From contig CALXJJ010000016.1 in the NCBI GenBank assembly GCA_944388605.1, forward strand, positions 1 through 33,538: a stretch of DNA of 33,538 bases, given 5' to 3'. Each line of letters starts with the position of its first letter. Positions within the stretch are counted from its first letter, which is position 1. Below, one piece after another: positions 18,979-26,616 of this stretch. The position numbers and the translations under genes are program-made. A model generated the notes under the pieces. That model was given only the letters and a program-made list of their open reading frames with translations. It was not told the DNA's origin and made no database searches. Origin of the DNA: an uncultured Clostridia bacterium (GTDB taxonomy: Bacteria > Bacillota > Clostridia > TANB77 > CAG-508).

Positions 18979-19286
18979 CTTCTTATCTCCCTTAAAAATA
19001 TAGCTTCTTTTTTTGAAAATTCAATTCCTAATTCTTCTTTTAATTATCTAATTATTCCTTCCAAACTCGTTTCTCCTGCTAGGATTGAACCTCCACTACA
19101 CTCCCACATTAGTCCAAATTTTTTGTGTTCTGCCCTTTTACTTATTAGAATTTCATTTTTAGAATTTATTATAATTCCTGTTACTACAATATGATACTCT
19201 CCTTCTTTGAATTGATATACATCTCTTTCAGCAGTTCTTCCAATTTTCTTTTTATTAATATCATATATATCCCATAATTCACTCAT
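18975..19286 (-). pseudogene. truncated NUDIX (IDI-like) hydrolase gene
   Basis: Begins MSELWDIYDINKKKIGRTAE behind AAGGAG and continues to LMWECSGGSILAGETSLEGI. This is the N terminus and Nudix region of isopentenyl-isomerase-like NUDIX proteins. A TAA interrupts the Nudix box after GIIR. The frame then resumes as LKEELGIEFSKKEAIFLREI and runs into the pyrophosphatase fragment. Intact relatives are about 170-190 residues, so both a nonsense mutation and a 3' deletion are present. Confidence 0.8.
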
Positions 19287-19316
19287 GTATTTATTCTCCT
19301 TAAAAGATTTATCTAT

Positions 19317-19625
19317 CTAGTTTTCTTTTATTAAATCTGTGTAGTACATAATTTCCTTTCCTAATTTCTTAGCATATTCTACTTCTAACTTTGTACTATC
19401 CCCTATATAATTATTTTTATTTATTACTAATATTGCGTCTGATAATTCTATTCTTTTAAAATGTGTTTTCTTTAATTTTTCCAATTGTTCATCAGTTCTT
19501 TCACAATTTTCTATTATGGGATAAACTGGTGTAAGAATACAATTACCTTTTAAAGCCATTTTCTCTGCAATAATCATCATTTCTTTTTGAAATTTTAAAC
19601 TTCCGCATAATGTTATTATTTCCAT
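19317..19625 (-). CDS. DUF4406-like/nucleoside 2-deoxyribosyltransferase-fold protein
   Basis: 102-residue protein. The opening MEIITLCGSLKFQKEM and the later ELSDAILVINKNNYIGDST plus EVEYAKKLGKEIMYY match the short nucleoside 2-deoxyribosyltransferase-like fold, in which the GS loop binds a nucleotide and the conserved acidic/serine segments lie around the glycosyl site. Such proteins are thought to bind or cleave nucleosides. The ATG at 19625 follows GAGGGG; a longer frame to 19676 is not supported by a ribosome binding site. It heads a cluster of nucleotide-related genes (NUDIX, pyrophosphatase remnant, NUDIX, ASCH) of which it and ASCH survive. It is the last chromosomal gene before the integrated element. 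Confidence 0.75.
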   Translation of the reverse strand: MEIITLCGSLKFQKEMMIIAEKMALKGNCILTPVYPIIENCERTDEQLEKLKKTHFKRIELSDAILVINKNNYIGDSTKLEVEYAKKLGKEIMYYTDLIKEN

Positions 19626-19782
19626 TCTTGCCCCTCGCATTTTATTTTTTTCTTTTCCACAATTATACCACTTCATGTGAATTATTGAAATACATTTTTC
19701 ATTAAAACTTGTTTAACTACGCAAACTCCTCTCCTAACTGTGACCAAAGTGTAACAATCTTACCTTAAAAGGCAAAAAAATT

Positions 19783-19809
19783 AGCACCTGCTAAAATCCA
19801 GCAAGTGCT
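19783..19809 (-). terminator. rho-independent terminator, probably of the original tRNA-fMet gene
   Basis: AGCACCTGCT (19783-19792) pairs with AGCAAGTGCT (19800-19809) with one mismatch. On the minus strand a run of seven T residues follows. It lies 11 nt beyond the CCA end of the tRNA remnant. Confidence 0.75.
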
Positions 19810-19820
19810 TCATTTTACTT

Positions 19821-19864
19821 TGGTTGCGGGGTAAGACTTTGGACTCCTACCTTCGGGTTATGAG
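19821..19864 (-). other. attachment-site remnant: 3' part of initiator tRNA-fMet
   Basis: On the minus strand the sequence runs from CTCATAACCCGAAGGT, the anticodon loop and stem of initiator tRNA-fMet (anticodon CAT), to CCCCGCAACCA, its acceptor end and CCA. The T-arm between them has drifted. No 5' half is present: the match begins at the anticodon loop, a usual crossover point for tyrosine recombinases. The integrase gene starts its 3' end 88 nt away. I read this as the displaced tRNA end left at one border of the element. Confidence 0.75.
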
Positions 19865-19927
19865 GACAGAAAGTTTTTTAAAAAAATCTCAGTATTTTCA
19901 ATACTTTCCAGCCTCATTTTTTGTTTG

Positions 19928-19948
19928 TACCCTTTATTTACCCTTTAT
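19928..19948. repeat. tandem TACCCTTTAT direct repeat next to integrase
   Basis: Two exact copies of TACCCTTTAT (19928-19937 and 19939-19948) with an 11-nt period, just beyond the integrase stop and about 65 nt from the tRNA remnant. Spacing of one helical turn suits arm-type binding sites for the integrase. Confidence 0.4.
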
Positions 19949-19951
19949 CTT

Positions 19952-21148
19952 TTAAGCCATTTTTAAATCGTCCAAATAAGCCTCTAATCTATTCATTTGG
20001 GTTAATTTAACTTGTCCTAATATATGAACATATATATCTGCTGTGGTACTATAACTTGCGTGTCCTAATATTTCTTGCAAGACTCTTAAATCTATTCCTG
20101 CTTCTATCGCTCTTGTTGCAAATGTGTGTCTCAACTCGTGAATACCTACTTTTCTAAAGTTATGACTTTTACAAATTTGCTGACAATGTTTTCTTAAATA
20201 TTCAGAATTAATCGGATTATTGCATTTTGTTTTAAATATAAAGTCATCTTCTTTAAATCCTTCCCCTAGTTCTGCAAGTTCTTCACTTTCTTTTATTTTT
20301 TGTTCTTTATATTCTTTTAGTATCCTTACCACTTTATCTAACATTGGTACTACTCTATAACTGTTTTCTGTTTTTACATCTGTTATTTTTCTTTCTCTTT
20401 TTATCTTATTAAAATCATCATCATAAGTTGTAATTTTTTGCACTCCTCGTCTTACATATAAAGCTTTATTATCAAAATCAATATCTTTCCAAGTGAGTCC
20501 ACTTAATTCTCCTGCTCTTAAACCTGTATTTACTAATACAATATAAGCTATTCCCATTATGTGTTCTTTCATAAATCCTTCAAAGACTTGTTGTTCTTCT
20601 TTTGTCATAATTTTTAATTCTTTTCTTCTCATTGTTGGCAACTTTAATTTTTTTGTTGGATTCATTATCATAAGTCTACACATAATCGCATCATCAAAAC
20701 ACATTTTTAAAATACTTGTATAATGCCTTAATGATTTAGGAGATTTACCTTCTTTTTGTAATTCACTTATAAATTTTTGTAAATGATACAACTCAATTTT
20801 TTGTAACTGCATATTACCTAAATGCTCTATTATTGTCTTTGATTTTTCTACATATCCTTGAAATGTCCTTGGAGAAACATACGGTTTTTTATAAACTTTC
20901 ATCCATTCTTTTATCCATTCTTCAAGAGTAATATTATTGTTATCAATAAAATAATTATCATCTTTCTGCCTTCTTAATTCTTGCATTTTTTGTATAACAA
21001 TTCTTTGAGTTTTACCATATACAGAAATTTGTTTACTTTTTCCATTTACATTTACAGTAACCCTCCCTTCATAGCCATTTCCTCTTTTTCTTATTGTGCC
21101 TTCTCCTTTAATCCTTCTTGAAACTTTACTACTACTATTTTTACTCAT
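19952..21148 (-). CDS. int: site-specific tyrosine recombinase (integrase)
   Basis: 398-residue phage/Tn916-type integrase that cuts and rejoins DNA at attachment sites. An N-terminal arm-binding domain (about 14-60, GEGTIRKRGNGYEGRVTV) is followed by a SAM-like core-binding domain (about 70-165) and the catalytic domain. The catalytic set is complete: Arg in TGLRAGEL near 209, H-x-x-R in HELRHTF near 337-340, His in LGHAS near 363, and the nucleophilic Tyr in DIYVHI near 372. The ribosome binding site is GGGAGG. Transcription runs toward the tRNA-fMet remnant. It follows xis across a terminator-like hairpin (21167-21225), so its expression may be attenuated. Likely active. Confidence 0.95.
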   Translation of the reverse strand: MSKNSSSKVSRRIKGEGTIRKRGNGYEGRVTVNVNGKSKQISVYGKTQRIVIQKMQELRRQKDDNYFIDNNNITLEEWIKEWMKVYKKPYVSPRTFQGYVEKSKTIIEHLGNMQLQKIELYHLQKFISELQKEGKSPKSLRHYTSILKMCFDDAIMCRLMIMNPTKKLKLPTMRRKELKIMTKEEQQVFEGFMKEHIMGIAYIVLVNTGLRAGELSGLTWKDIDFDNKALYVRRGVQKITTYDDDFNKIKRERKITDVKTENSYRVVPMLDKVVRILKEYKEQKIKESEELAELGEGFKEDDFIFKTKCNNPINSEYLRKHCQQICKSHNFRKVGIHELRHTFATRAIEAGIDLRVLQEILGHASYSTTADIYVHILGQVKLTQMNRLEAYLDDLKMA

Positions 21149-21166
21149 TATCTTCCTCCCATAAAA

Positions 21167-21225
21167 AAGGGATTTATAATAATGACAATTTAATATTGTT
21201 AATCATCATCTATTATAAATCCTTT
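21167..21225 (-). terminator. attenuator-like hairpin between xis and int
   Basis: AAGGGATTTATAATA (21167-21181) pairs with TATTATAAATCCTTT (21211-21225) with one G-T pair, and the loop contains a further ACAAT/ATTGT stem. On the minus strand the stem is followed by TTTTTT and then the int ribosome binding site. It would lower int expression from the xis promoter. Confidence 0.7.
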
Positions 21226-21244
21226 ATATTTTTAAGACCAAACC

Positions 21245-21430
21245 TTAAACAATAATTCTTCCTGAATTTTTATTAAACCATTCAATCATCATAGGCTTGT
21301 TTATCACGATTCTTCTTTCAAATTTTATGCAAGGAAAATCTTTTAGTTTTGTTAATTCTGTCATAAGTTGTTTACTAATACCTAATATTTCTGAAGCTTC
21401 CTTTATATTTATTCCTATTTTTTCTTCCAT
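21245..21430 (-). CDS. xis: excisionase-type HTH protein
   Basis: 61-residue DNA-binding protein. The helix-turn-helix segment NIKEASEILGISKQLMTELT and the following wing (FPCIKFERRIVINKPMMIEWFNK) match the excisionase/MerR-like family. Such proteins bend DNA at the element's ends and steer the integrase toward excision. The ATG at 21430 is set by AGGAGG nine nt upstream; the longer frame to 21508 overlaps the preceding gene and has no ribosome binding site. It precedes int, the typical order of Tn916-like elements, and overlaps the preceding small gene by 16 nt, so they are co-translated. Confidence 0.85.
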   Translation of the reverse strand: MEEKIGINIKEASEILGISKQLMTELTKLKDFPCIKFERRIVINKPMMIEWFNKNSGRIIV

Positions 21431-21633
21431 ATAGCTATTCCTCCTTTTGCTAATATTCGTTCTGCTTTTTCTACTGCCTCTCTTGGAGAATACAACTTCA
21501 TTACACATTCTATTTCTTCATATAATGACTTTACATCTAATTCATTTGGTGCTGTGCCTAAAGTATTTAATGCTATAATTGCATAAGCTTTTGCTTGTTT
21601 TTTAGTTACTGTTTTTACATTATTTAATTTCAT
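21415..21633 (-). CDS. small conserved-looking mobile-element protein, unknown
   Basis: 72-residue protein that I cannot assign. It is helical and has the pattern KKQAKAYAIIALNTLGTAPN and SPREAVEKAERILAKGGIAI. No DNA-binding motif is clear. AAAGGATC lies upstream of its ATG. It overlaps the start of xis by 16 nt and so is translationally coupled to it, which suggests a role in excision control. Immediately upstream lies the structured non-coding region 21666-21899, which may be its leader. Confidence 0.65.
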   Translation of the reverse strand: MKLNNVKTVTKKQAKAYAIIALNTLGTAPNELDVKSLYEEIECVMKLYSPREAVEKAERILAKGGIAIWKKK

Positions 21634-21665
21634 TTTTATCAGATCCTTTCACTTATAAACTTTTG

Positions 21666-21899
21666 ATTAGTTACAAGTGAATTGGTATCTTCACATAGGT
21701 ATTTCAACCTCTCCGTTTCCACCGAGCGACTTCTCAACCAATGTTAAGCCAAGCCGAAGTATCATTATCCCACTAATATAGTTCTTCGCCTTATAAACTT
21801 ACCATCGTTTACTTTTTCCCTCATTATAGTCGCTATTTAACTTAAATTAACTTTCGCCTTCTTGGAGCTACCTATATTAGCTAAAGTCTTGTAACTAAT
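21666..21899 (-). ncRNA. candidate structured RNA upstream of xis operon
   Basis: A 234-nt region is closed by a perfect 12-bp inverted repeat (ATTAGTTACAAG at 21666-21677, CTTGTAACTAAT at 21888-21899). Read on the minus strand, the interior holds AGCTA/TAGCT (21866-21882), TAAAC/GTTTA, ACTTC/GAAGT, AGGT/ACCT and GTGAA/TTCAC hairpins. It is less AT-rich than the flanks and has no reading frame. A terminator (21929-21976) isolates it from the sigma-like gene upstream, and the xis operon follows downstream. Alternatives are a leader/attenuator or a DNA site for transfer or excision proteins. Confidence 0.5.
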
Positions 21900-21928
21900 A
21901 TATTTAATTGTCAATGTGCTATCTGCTT

Positions 21929-21976
21929 AAAAAAAGACAAGTAAGAAGATTTATCTCTTCTCACTTGTTTTTTCAG
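21929..21976 (-). terminator. rho-independent terminator of sigma-like gene
   Basis: ACAAGT-a-AGAAGA (21937-21949) pairs with TCTTCT-c-ACTTGT (21956-21968), flanked by A and T runs. On the minus strand it ends in seven T residues. Confidence 0.85.
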
Positions 21977-21997
21977 TTAACACATAATTTTTTAGGG

Positions 21998-22483
21998 CTA
22001 CACATTAAATTTTTTCAATTTTTTTCTTAAATTTTCTAATCCTCGATCTATACTTTCCTTTATTGTAGGAATAGCTCTGTTTTCTATTTTAGCTATTTTT
22101 GTATATGAAAATTCATCCACTATATACATATAAACTCTTCTATTTTGTGGTGTAGGTAATTTCCAAATTTCTTTTATTATTCTTTCTGATTCCAAATTTG
22201 AAATAACTTGTTCCTCTAAACTAATTTCTTTATTTATAGATCTCTTATTTAATGAAATATCTGTTAGTTCTGAATGTTCTATATACCTACTAAATTTAAT
22301 ATTTTGTGAGTTTTCTTCACTTTTTCTTCTCTTATATTCATTTCTTAATGTTTTATTTGCTCTAATAATTCGTGATTTTCCGTTTCCATCTTTAAATACA
22401 ATAATATTTTTACTATTATCACTATTACTAAAAACAATATATGTATCTATTATTTCTCTCTTAATTTTTGAATACTTTTTCAT
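21998..22483 (-). CDS. sigma-70 region 4-like regulator
   Basis: 161-residue protein. The C-terminal 70 residues carry a sigma region 4-type HTH: LPTPQNRRVYMYIVDEFSYT followed by KIAKIENRAIPTIKESIDRG. This is the pattern of phage- and Tn916-family sigma-like activators. The N-terminal 90 residues are basic and not recognised. The ATG at 22483 follows GGAGGA by 5 nt; an ATG four codons earlier overlaps that site. A hairpin (22489-22523) pairs part of this ribosome binding site. Position upstream of the structured region, xis and int suggests control of the element's recombination or transfer genes. Confidence 0.75.
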   Translation of the reverse strand: MKKYSKIKREIIDTYIVFSNSDNSKNIIVFKDGNGKSRIIRANKTLRNEYKRRKSEENSQNIKFSRYIEHSELTDISLNKRSINKEISLEEQVISNLESERIIKEIWKLPTPQNRRVYMYIVDEFSYTKIAKIENRAIPTIKESIDRGLENLRKKLKKFNV

Positions 22484-22488
22484 TTTTT

Positions 22489-22523
22489 CCTCCATTCAAT
22501 TCGTTTTTGAATTGAATGTGAGG
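22489..22523 (-). promoter_or_regulatory. ribosome binding site-sequestering hairpin
   Basis: On the minus strand CATTCAATTC pairs with GAATTGAATG around a 6-nt loop, and the outer CCTC (plus-strand 22520-22523 reads GAGG) can pair with the GAGG of the sigma-like gene's GGAGG. The ribosome binding site would be masked when the hairpin forms. Confidence 0.55.
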
Positions 22524-22561
22524 TGGAGACCTGCAATTAACTAATCCTACATAAAGAAAAA

Positions 22562-22599
22562 AGAGGTCTAATTTATTATTAAAAATAAATTTAACCTCT
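22562..22599 (-). terminator. rho-independent terminator
   Basis: AGAGGT...AATTTATT pairs with AATAAATT...ACCTCT. On the minus strand the stem is followed by a TTTTTT run. It separates the YobI side from the sigma-like gene. Confidence 0.75.
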
Positions 22600-22639
22600 A
22601 TAATTAGTGCTCTATATATAATTAATTTAACGGATCTCA

Positions 22640-22751
22640 CAAACTACACTCCTTTTGTGTAGTTTGAGTTTTATATATTAATGCCCAATGCTACACTAAC
22701 ATACATAAACTTTTCATTATTTTTCATTAGAATTTTTATAACTTAGTGTAG
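22640..22751. repeat. paired CTACAC/GTGTAG inverted repeats
   Basis: CAAACTACAC (22640-22649) and GTGTAGTTTG (22657-22666) form a perfect 10-bp hairpin. CTACACTAA (22691-22699) and TTAGTGTAG (22743-22751) form a second pair around a 43-nt loop. All four arms share CTACAC. The stretch 22600-23077 holds no gene, only these repeats and terminators. Confidence 0.5.
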
Positions 22752-22983
22752 TATTTTATTGGATATTATAATAACTAAAAAAAGCACACAAATAGCTTGT
22801 TATAAGTTACTTATATGCTTTTAATTTTATTTTTATAATTAAATATTATTTTAGATATATCCATTTCATCCCCAAACTTTCTATTTTTTGTTCTATCTTT
22901 GGTAGTTTAAGGATTTTTTCATTTGTTTTATGGATTTTATCATATTTTTTTCGCAAAATTTGTCGAATTGTGTAAAAAAGTCA

Positions 22984-23027
22984 AAAAAATATACGAAAAG
23001 TGTTATTTTACTTTTCATATATTTTTT
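22984..23027 (-). terminator. rho-independent terminator of YobI-like gene
   Basis: AAAAAATAT-ac-GAAAAGT pairs with ACTTTTC-at-ATATTTTTT around an 8-nt loop, about 50 nt after the gene's stop, with a T-rich tail on the minus strand. Confidence 0.75.
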
Positions 23028-23077
23028 ACTTTATAAAAATCAATTATTTTTATACTAAAACAAAATATATTTGTTCT

Positions 23078-26000
23078 TTATCTTATAGTGTTTGTTAAGA
23101 TAATCGAACCATTTTCGCAATTATAATTTATATTATATCCTAGACTTTTAATATTTTCTAATAATAATTTTATTGATTCGGAATCTTCAAACCTTGGTCT
23201 TGTCCTATCAATTATTATTTTAGAATAATTTTCCCCTAATTCAGATAAATAATCTTTAAGATTTTCTTCGTTTAATACTTTAAAATTCAAATTTAGTAAT
23301 TTTAATTTTATATCAATATTTTGTATATCTGATATTACCTTTAGCAATAAAGTTGCATTAAGTTTTTCTTTTAAATTGTTTTCAATTACAAACACTCCTA
23401 TCTTTTGAGATAACTCTTTTGTTACTTCTTCGATTCTCTCGTCATTGATCATATCTAAAGATTTACTTTTAATAGCTGTCGTCAGATCCGACTTTAATAT
23501 TTCTTCTATCTCCCCTAAAGTAAATATAATATTTTTATTATCAATTTCTTTATGCATATTACTGTAATTATTCTTAATAAATGCTATAAACATTTCTGTA
23601 GAATAATTTTTTATATTCTCTATCATTTTACTTTCAAATACTATTCTCTTATTATTTATCAATTTTAATAATCTGTCTTTTCTTAAATTATTTATTTCAA
23701 CATTATACAATTTATATTTACTTTTATTTAAAATCAAAGAATATGTATCTTCATTTAATTCATTCGAAACTAACAAATCTTTAATAAATTCTGTACTACT
23801 TTCCTCTTCAATTATGATATTATTTGATAATATGTATATATTTTTTTCTTTATCATTAAATAATTTTACCAAAGTTAAATCTATTCCAAATTTATCATAA
23901 TATACATTTATATTATCCCATTTTATTTCTATTAAATTATTATTAAATATATCTTTCCATAAACTGCTATCTTCTATTTCTGATATATTATCTATTGGAT
24001 TAATTTCTTTTTCAATTATAATCTGCTTTTCTTCTAACTTAATTAAGGGATTATTTAATAATTCTTTAGTTAAATATATTGAATTATTTTGTTTTTTAGA
24101 TAACTTGCTATATACATTGTTTATATATAATTGTATTTCGCTATCAATATATGATTTTAGTTTTACATTTGTTGCTATTTGTTCATAATTTCTTTCTTCT
24201 ATATCCTTTTTATTATCTTTTTTACTATTTAAAAGAATATCCAATATATTATCATAATTTATTTGATATCTATTATTCTCAATAATATAATTATATAATT
24301 CTAAATTATCTCTGAATTCAGCTGTGTTATAAAATTTAAAATCAAATTCTAATAATTTTTCCCTGATACTCTCCAATTTTGTATTTTTTAATAGATTGTT
24401 TTTCTCAATATATTCTATCATTTTATCTATATTAGCTAATGATTTTAATTCTGAAATTTTTATCTCTATTATTATTTTTTCTATTATTATATTCTTATAT
24501 TTCATTTCAATTTTTTCTTCTTCTATCTTTTTCAATATATCTTTATCTATATTGCATAAATTTATAATCATTTCTCTTTTATGTTTAAATTCAACTGAAT
24601 TGCAAATACAATCTTTAACAAATTCCATATATCTATTTGATTTTATTAATGTCTGAAAATAAATATCTTTTTTCTTTACAAACTCTGATTTTTCAAGTAA
24701 TATATCCAATATATTTATATTTATTATTTCTTCCTTCTTAAAATCTACATCTTTTAATCTTTTTATTATCTTGATTCCATTATCTATTTTTTGATTATAG
24801 TCCGTTTCTTTTCTATTCTTAACAGCCATTATAAAATTATAATCATTCTCTGTTATACTTCCTTCATGGAACTTATTTATAAATATATTATAATTTTCAT
24901 CTATATAACCATTACTTAACAAATATCTTATTAAGTCGCTATAATCTCCTAAATTTAATTTTACAACATCTTTATTTTTTTGCAATAATTCACTTAATGG
25001 ATAATCTTTTGCTTTATCAATTTCTTTCTTTATTTCTTCTATTTCAGTATTAATCTTTTCTTTTGCTTCTTCAATACCCTTTTTAAAATCTTCATATTGT
25101 TGTAAAAATTCAGGGCACTTTGATTTATAGAAATCTATTAATTTTTCTTTCTTCCAACTACCAGCATATACATATTCTATTATAGTTTCTTCAGCAAAAA
25201 TAAATTCTTCTAAAATATTTTCTGTATCCATTTTATATTTGATAGTTAATGTCTGACCTTTTTCATTTTCTAAAGTTACTCTATTATCATTATTAACTCC
25301 ACTTTTGATCATATAAATTGCTAATTTTTCAAATTGATTTTTTGATATTAAATTTTTTTCAATTTCATTGTATTCATTATTTTTCTCTTTTATTTTTTCT
25401 CTGTTTTTTCCTATGTATTCATTTATTCTCTCTTCTTTTTTCAAAAAGCAATTATATATTTCTCCTTGTTTTTTTTGTAATTTAGCAAAATCTTCTGAGC
25501 AAGTATTTTTATATAATAAAATTGAAAATAATTTTTCATAATCATAAATTTTTTTATCAAGTGATTTCTTATATACTATATATTCATTAACTGTATTCTT
25601 TAATATTCTTATATCAGATACATATAATGAAATATCTAAAATAAAATCCTCTGAAAGTTCATTATCCAATTGATGTTTTTTTACTATTTTTAATAGCTCT
25701 TCTCCTGAGTTTTCATAAGATACATAAGGTACAACTGGTATAATAAAATCAAAAAACTTAGTTCTATTATCAGCAATAAATATTTCATCTTTTATTGCAT
25801 ACAAGAATTTTACTTTTTGTTTTAATGTCGCATTTAAAGTAATATTTAAATCTCTCAACCTCTCAAATATCTTAGGATTTTGAAATCTATCTAGGTCTTC
25901 AAATATAATATACTTGTATTTTGCAATATTCATAGTCTTAACAATAAATTCTATCTCTTCATTCAATAAATTTCGATTTGTTTCTTTATTATCACCTTTT

Positions 26001-26557
26001 TGATTTACTTCTACTTCTACATCCCCAAGTTTTAACTTTATTTTCTGTAAATTTATCACATAAGATATTGAGCATCCTATTACAGTAGTTAAACATATTA
26101 TTTCTAATCCAATAAATATTAATGTTGTCCAAAAATTGTTAACTATACTATTATTTATTGATTCCATATTAAACAAATATATTCCTGCATTAATAAATGC
26201 AACAAAAAATATTGTTATTAAGGAACTTATAATATCTCTTTGCAAATCATATTTATTTAAAATTGAATAATATAATTTTTCTATTATTACTTTTTCTAAC
26301 GAACTTGATTCTTGAATAAGCTCTGTTTCGTTTTCTTTCTTTTCAAATGTTGCTAATGATATGTTCAAATAATCGTTTTTATTAACATACTTACTAAAAT
26401 ATGATTGTATTATACTTGATTTTCCTGAAGAATATTGACCTGTTATTGCAATATTTTTTACTTTTTCATTATCTAATGCAAATTTCAAAGCATCTTCTGC
26501 CTTGTTTTCAACCATATTATTAGGAGTCAGTACTTCATAATTCGTTTTTTCTTCCAT
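23078..26557 (-). CDS. YobI-like membrane P-loop NTPase
   Basis: 1159-residue protein of the YobI-like P-loop family, related to KAP-type NTPases. The N terminus NYEVLTPNNMVENKAEDALK followed by NIAITGQYSSGKSS is diagnostic; the Walker A is residues 40-47. Two membrane helices follow at about 112-165. The Walker B (YKYIIFEDLDRF) lies near 215-222. The C-terminal 800 residues are a long, extremely Lys/Ile/Asn-rich helical region with possible repeat character and no recognised catalytic domain. Family function is not established; KAP-like membrane NTPases occur in phage-defence islands. The start follows AAAGGAGAG. It lies downstream of the res gene but is separated from it by a terminator hairpin. 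Not essential to a type III system, so it is either an added effector or an independent defence gene. Confidence 0.85.
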   Translation of the reverse strand: MEEKTNYEVLTPNNMVENKAEDALKFALDNEKVKNIAITGQYSSGKSSIIQSYFSKYVNKNDYLNISLATFEKKENETELIQESSSLEKVIIEKLYYSILNKYDLQRDIISSLITIFFVAFINAGIYLFNMESINNSIVNNFWTTLIFIGLEIICLTTVIGCSISYVINLQKIKLKLGDVEVEVNQKGDNKETNRNLLNEEIEFIVKTMNIAKYKYIIFEDLDRFQNPKIFERLRDLNITLNATLKQKVKFLYAIKDEIFIADNRTKFFDFIIPVVPYVSYENSGEELLKIVKKHQLDNELSEDFILDISLYVSDIRILKNTVNEYIVYKKSLDKKIYDYEKLFSILLYKNTCSEDFAKLQKKQGEIYNCFLKKEERINEYIGKNREKIKEKNNEYNEIEKNLISKNQFEKLAIYMIKSGVNNDNRVTLENEKGQTLTIKYKMDTENILEEFIFAEETIIEYVYAGSWKKEKLIDFYKSKCPEFLQQYEDFKKGIEEAKEKINTEIEEIKKEIDKAKDYPLSELLQKNKDVVKLNLGDYSDLIRYLLSNGYIDENYNIFINKFHEGSITENDYNFIMAVKNRKETDYNQKIDNGIKIIKRLKDVDFKKEEIININILDILLEKSEFVKKKDIYFQTLIKSNRYMEFVKDCICNSVEFKHKREMIINLCNIDKDILKKIEEEKIEMKYKNIIIEKIIIEIKISELKSLANIDKMIEYIEKNNLLKNTKLESIREKLLEFDFKFYNTAEFRDNLELYNYIIENNRYQINYDNILDILLNSKKDNKKDIEERNYEQIATNVKLKSYIDSEIQLYINNVYSKLSKKQNNSIYLTKELLNNPLIKLEEKQIIIEKEINPIDNISEIEDSSLWKDIFNNNLIEIKWDNINVYYDKFGIDLTLVKLFNDKEKNIYILSNNIIIEEESSTEFIKDLLVSNELNEDTYSLILNKSKYKLYNVEINNLRKDRLLKLINNKRIVFESKMIENIKNYSTEMFIAFIKNNYSNMHKEIDNKNIIFTLGEIEEILKSDLTTAIKSKSLDMINDERIEEVTKELSQKIGVFVIENNLKEKLNATLLLKVISDIQNIDIKLKLLNLNFKVLNEENLKDYLSELGENYSKIIIDRTRPRFEDSESIKLLLENIKSLGYNINYNCENGSIILTNTIR

Positions 26558-26580
26558 CTTACTCTCCTTTAAATCAGAAA

Positions 26581-26605
26581 AGTAGAATGTCTATCACATT
26601 CTACT
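26581..26605 (-). terminator. terminator between res and YobI-like gene
   Basis: AGTAGAATGT (26581-26590) pairs perfectly with ACATTCTACT (26596-26605) around a 5-nt loop. On the minus strand TTTTCT follows. It lies directly after the res stop and before the YobI ribosome binding site. Confidence 0.75.
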
Positions 26606-26616
26606 CTTCTTTTGTA

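Noticed and set aside
21666..21899. The structured region read as a group I or group II intron.
   Set aside because: It is too short, lies between genes, and none of the conserved intron core elements could be found.
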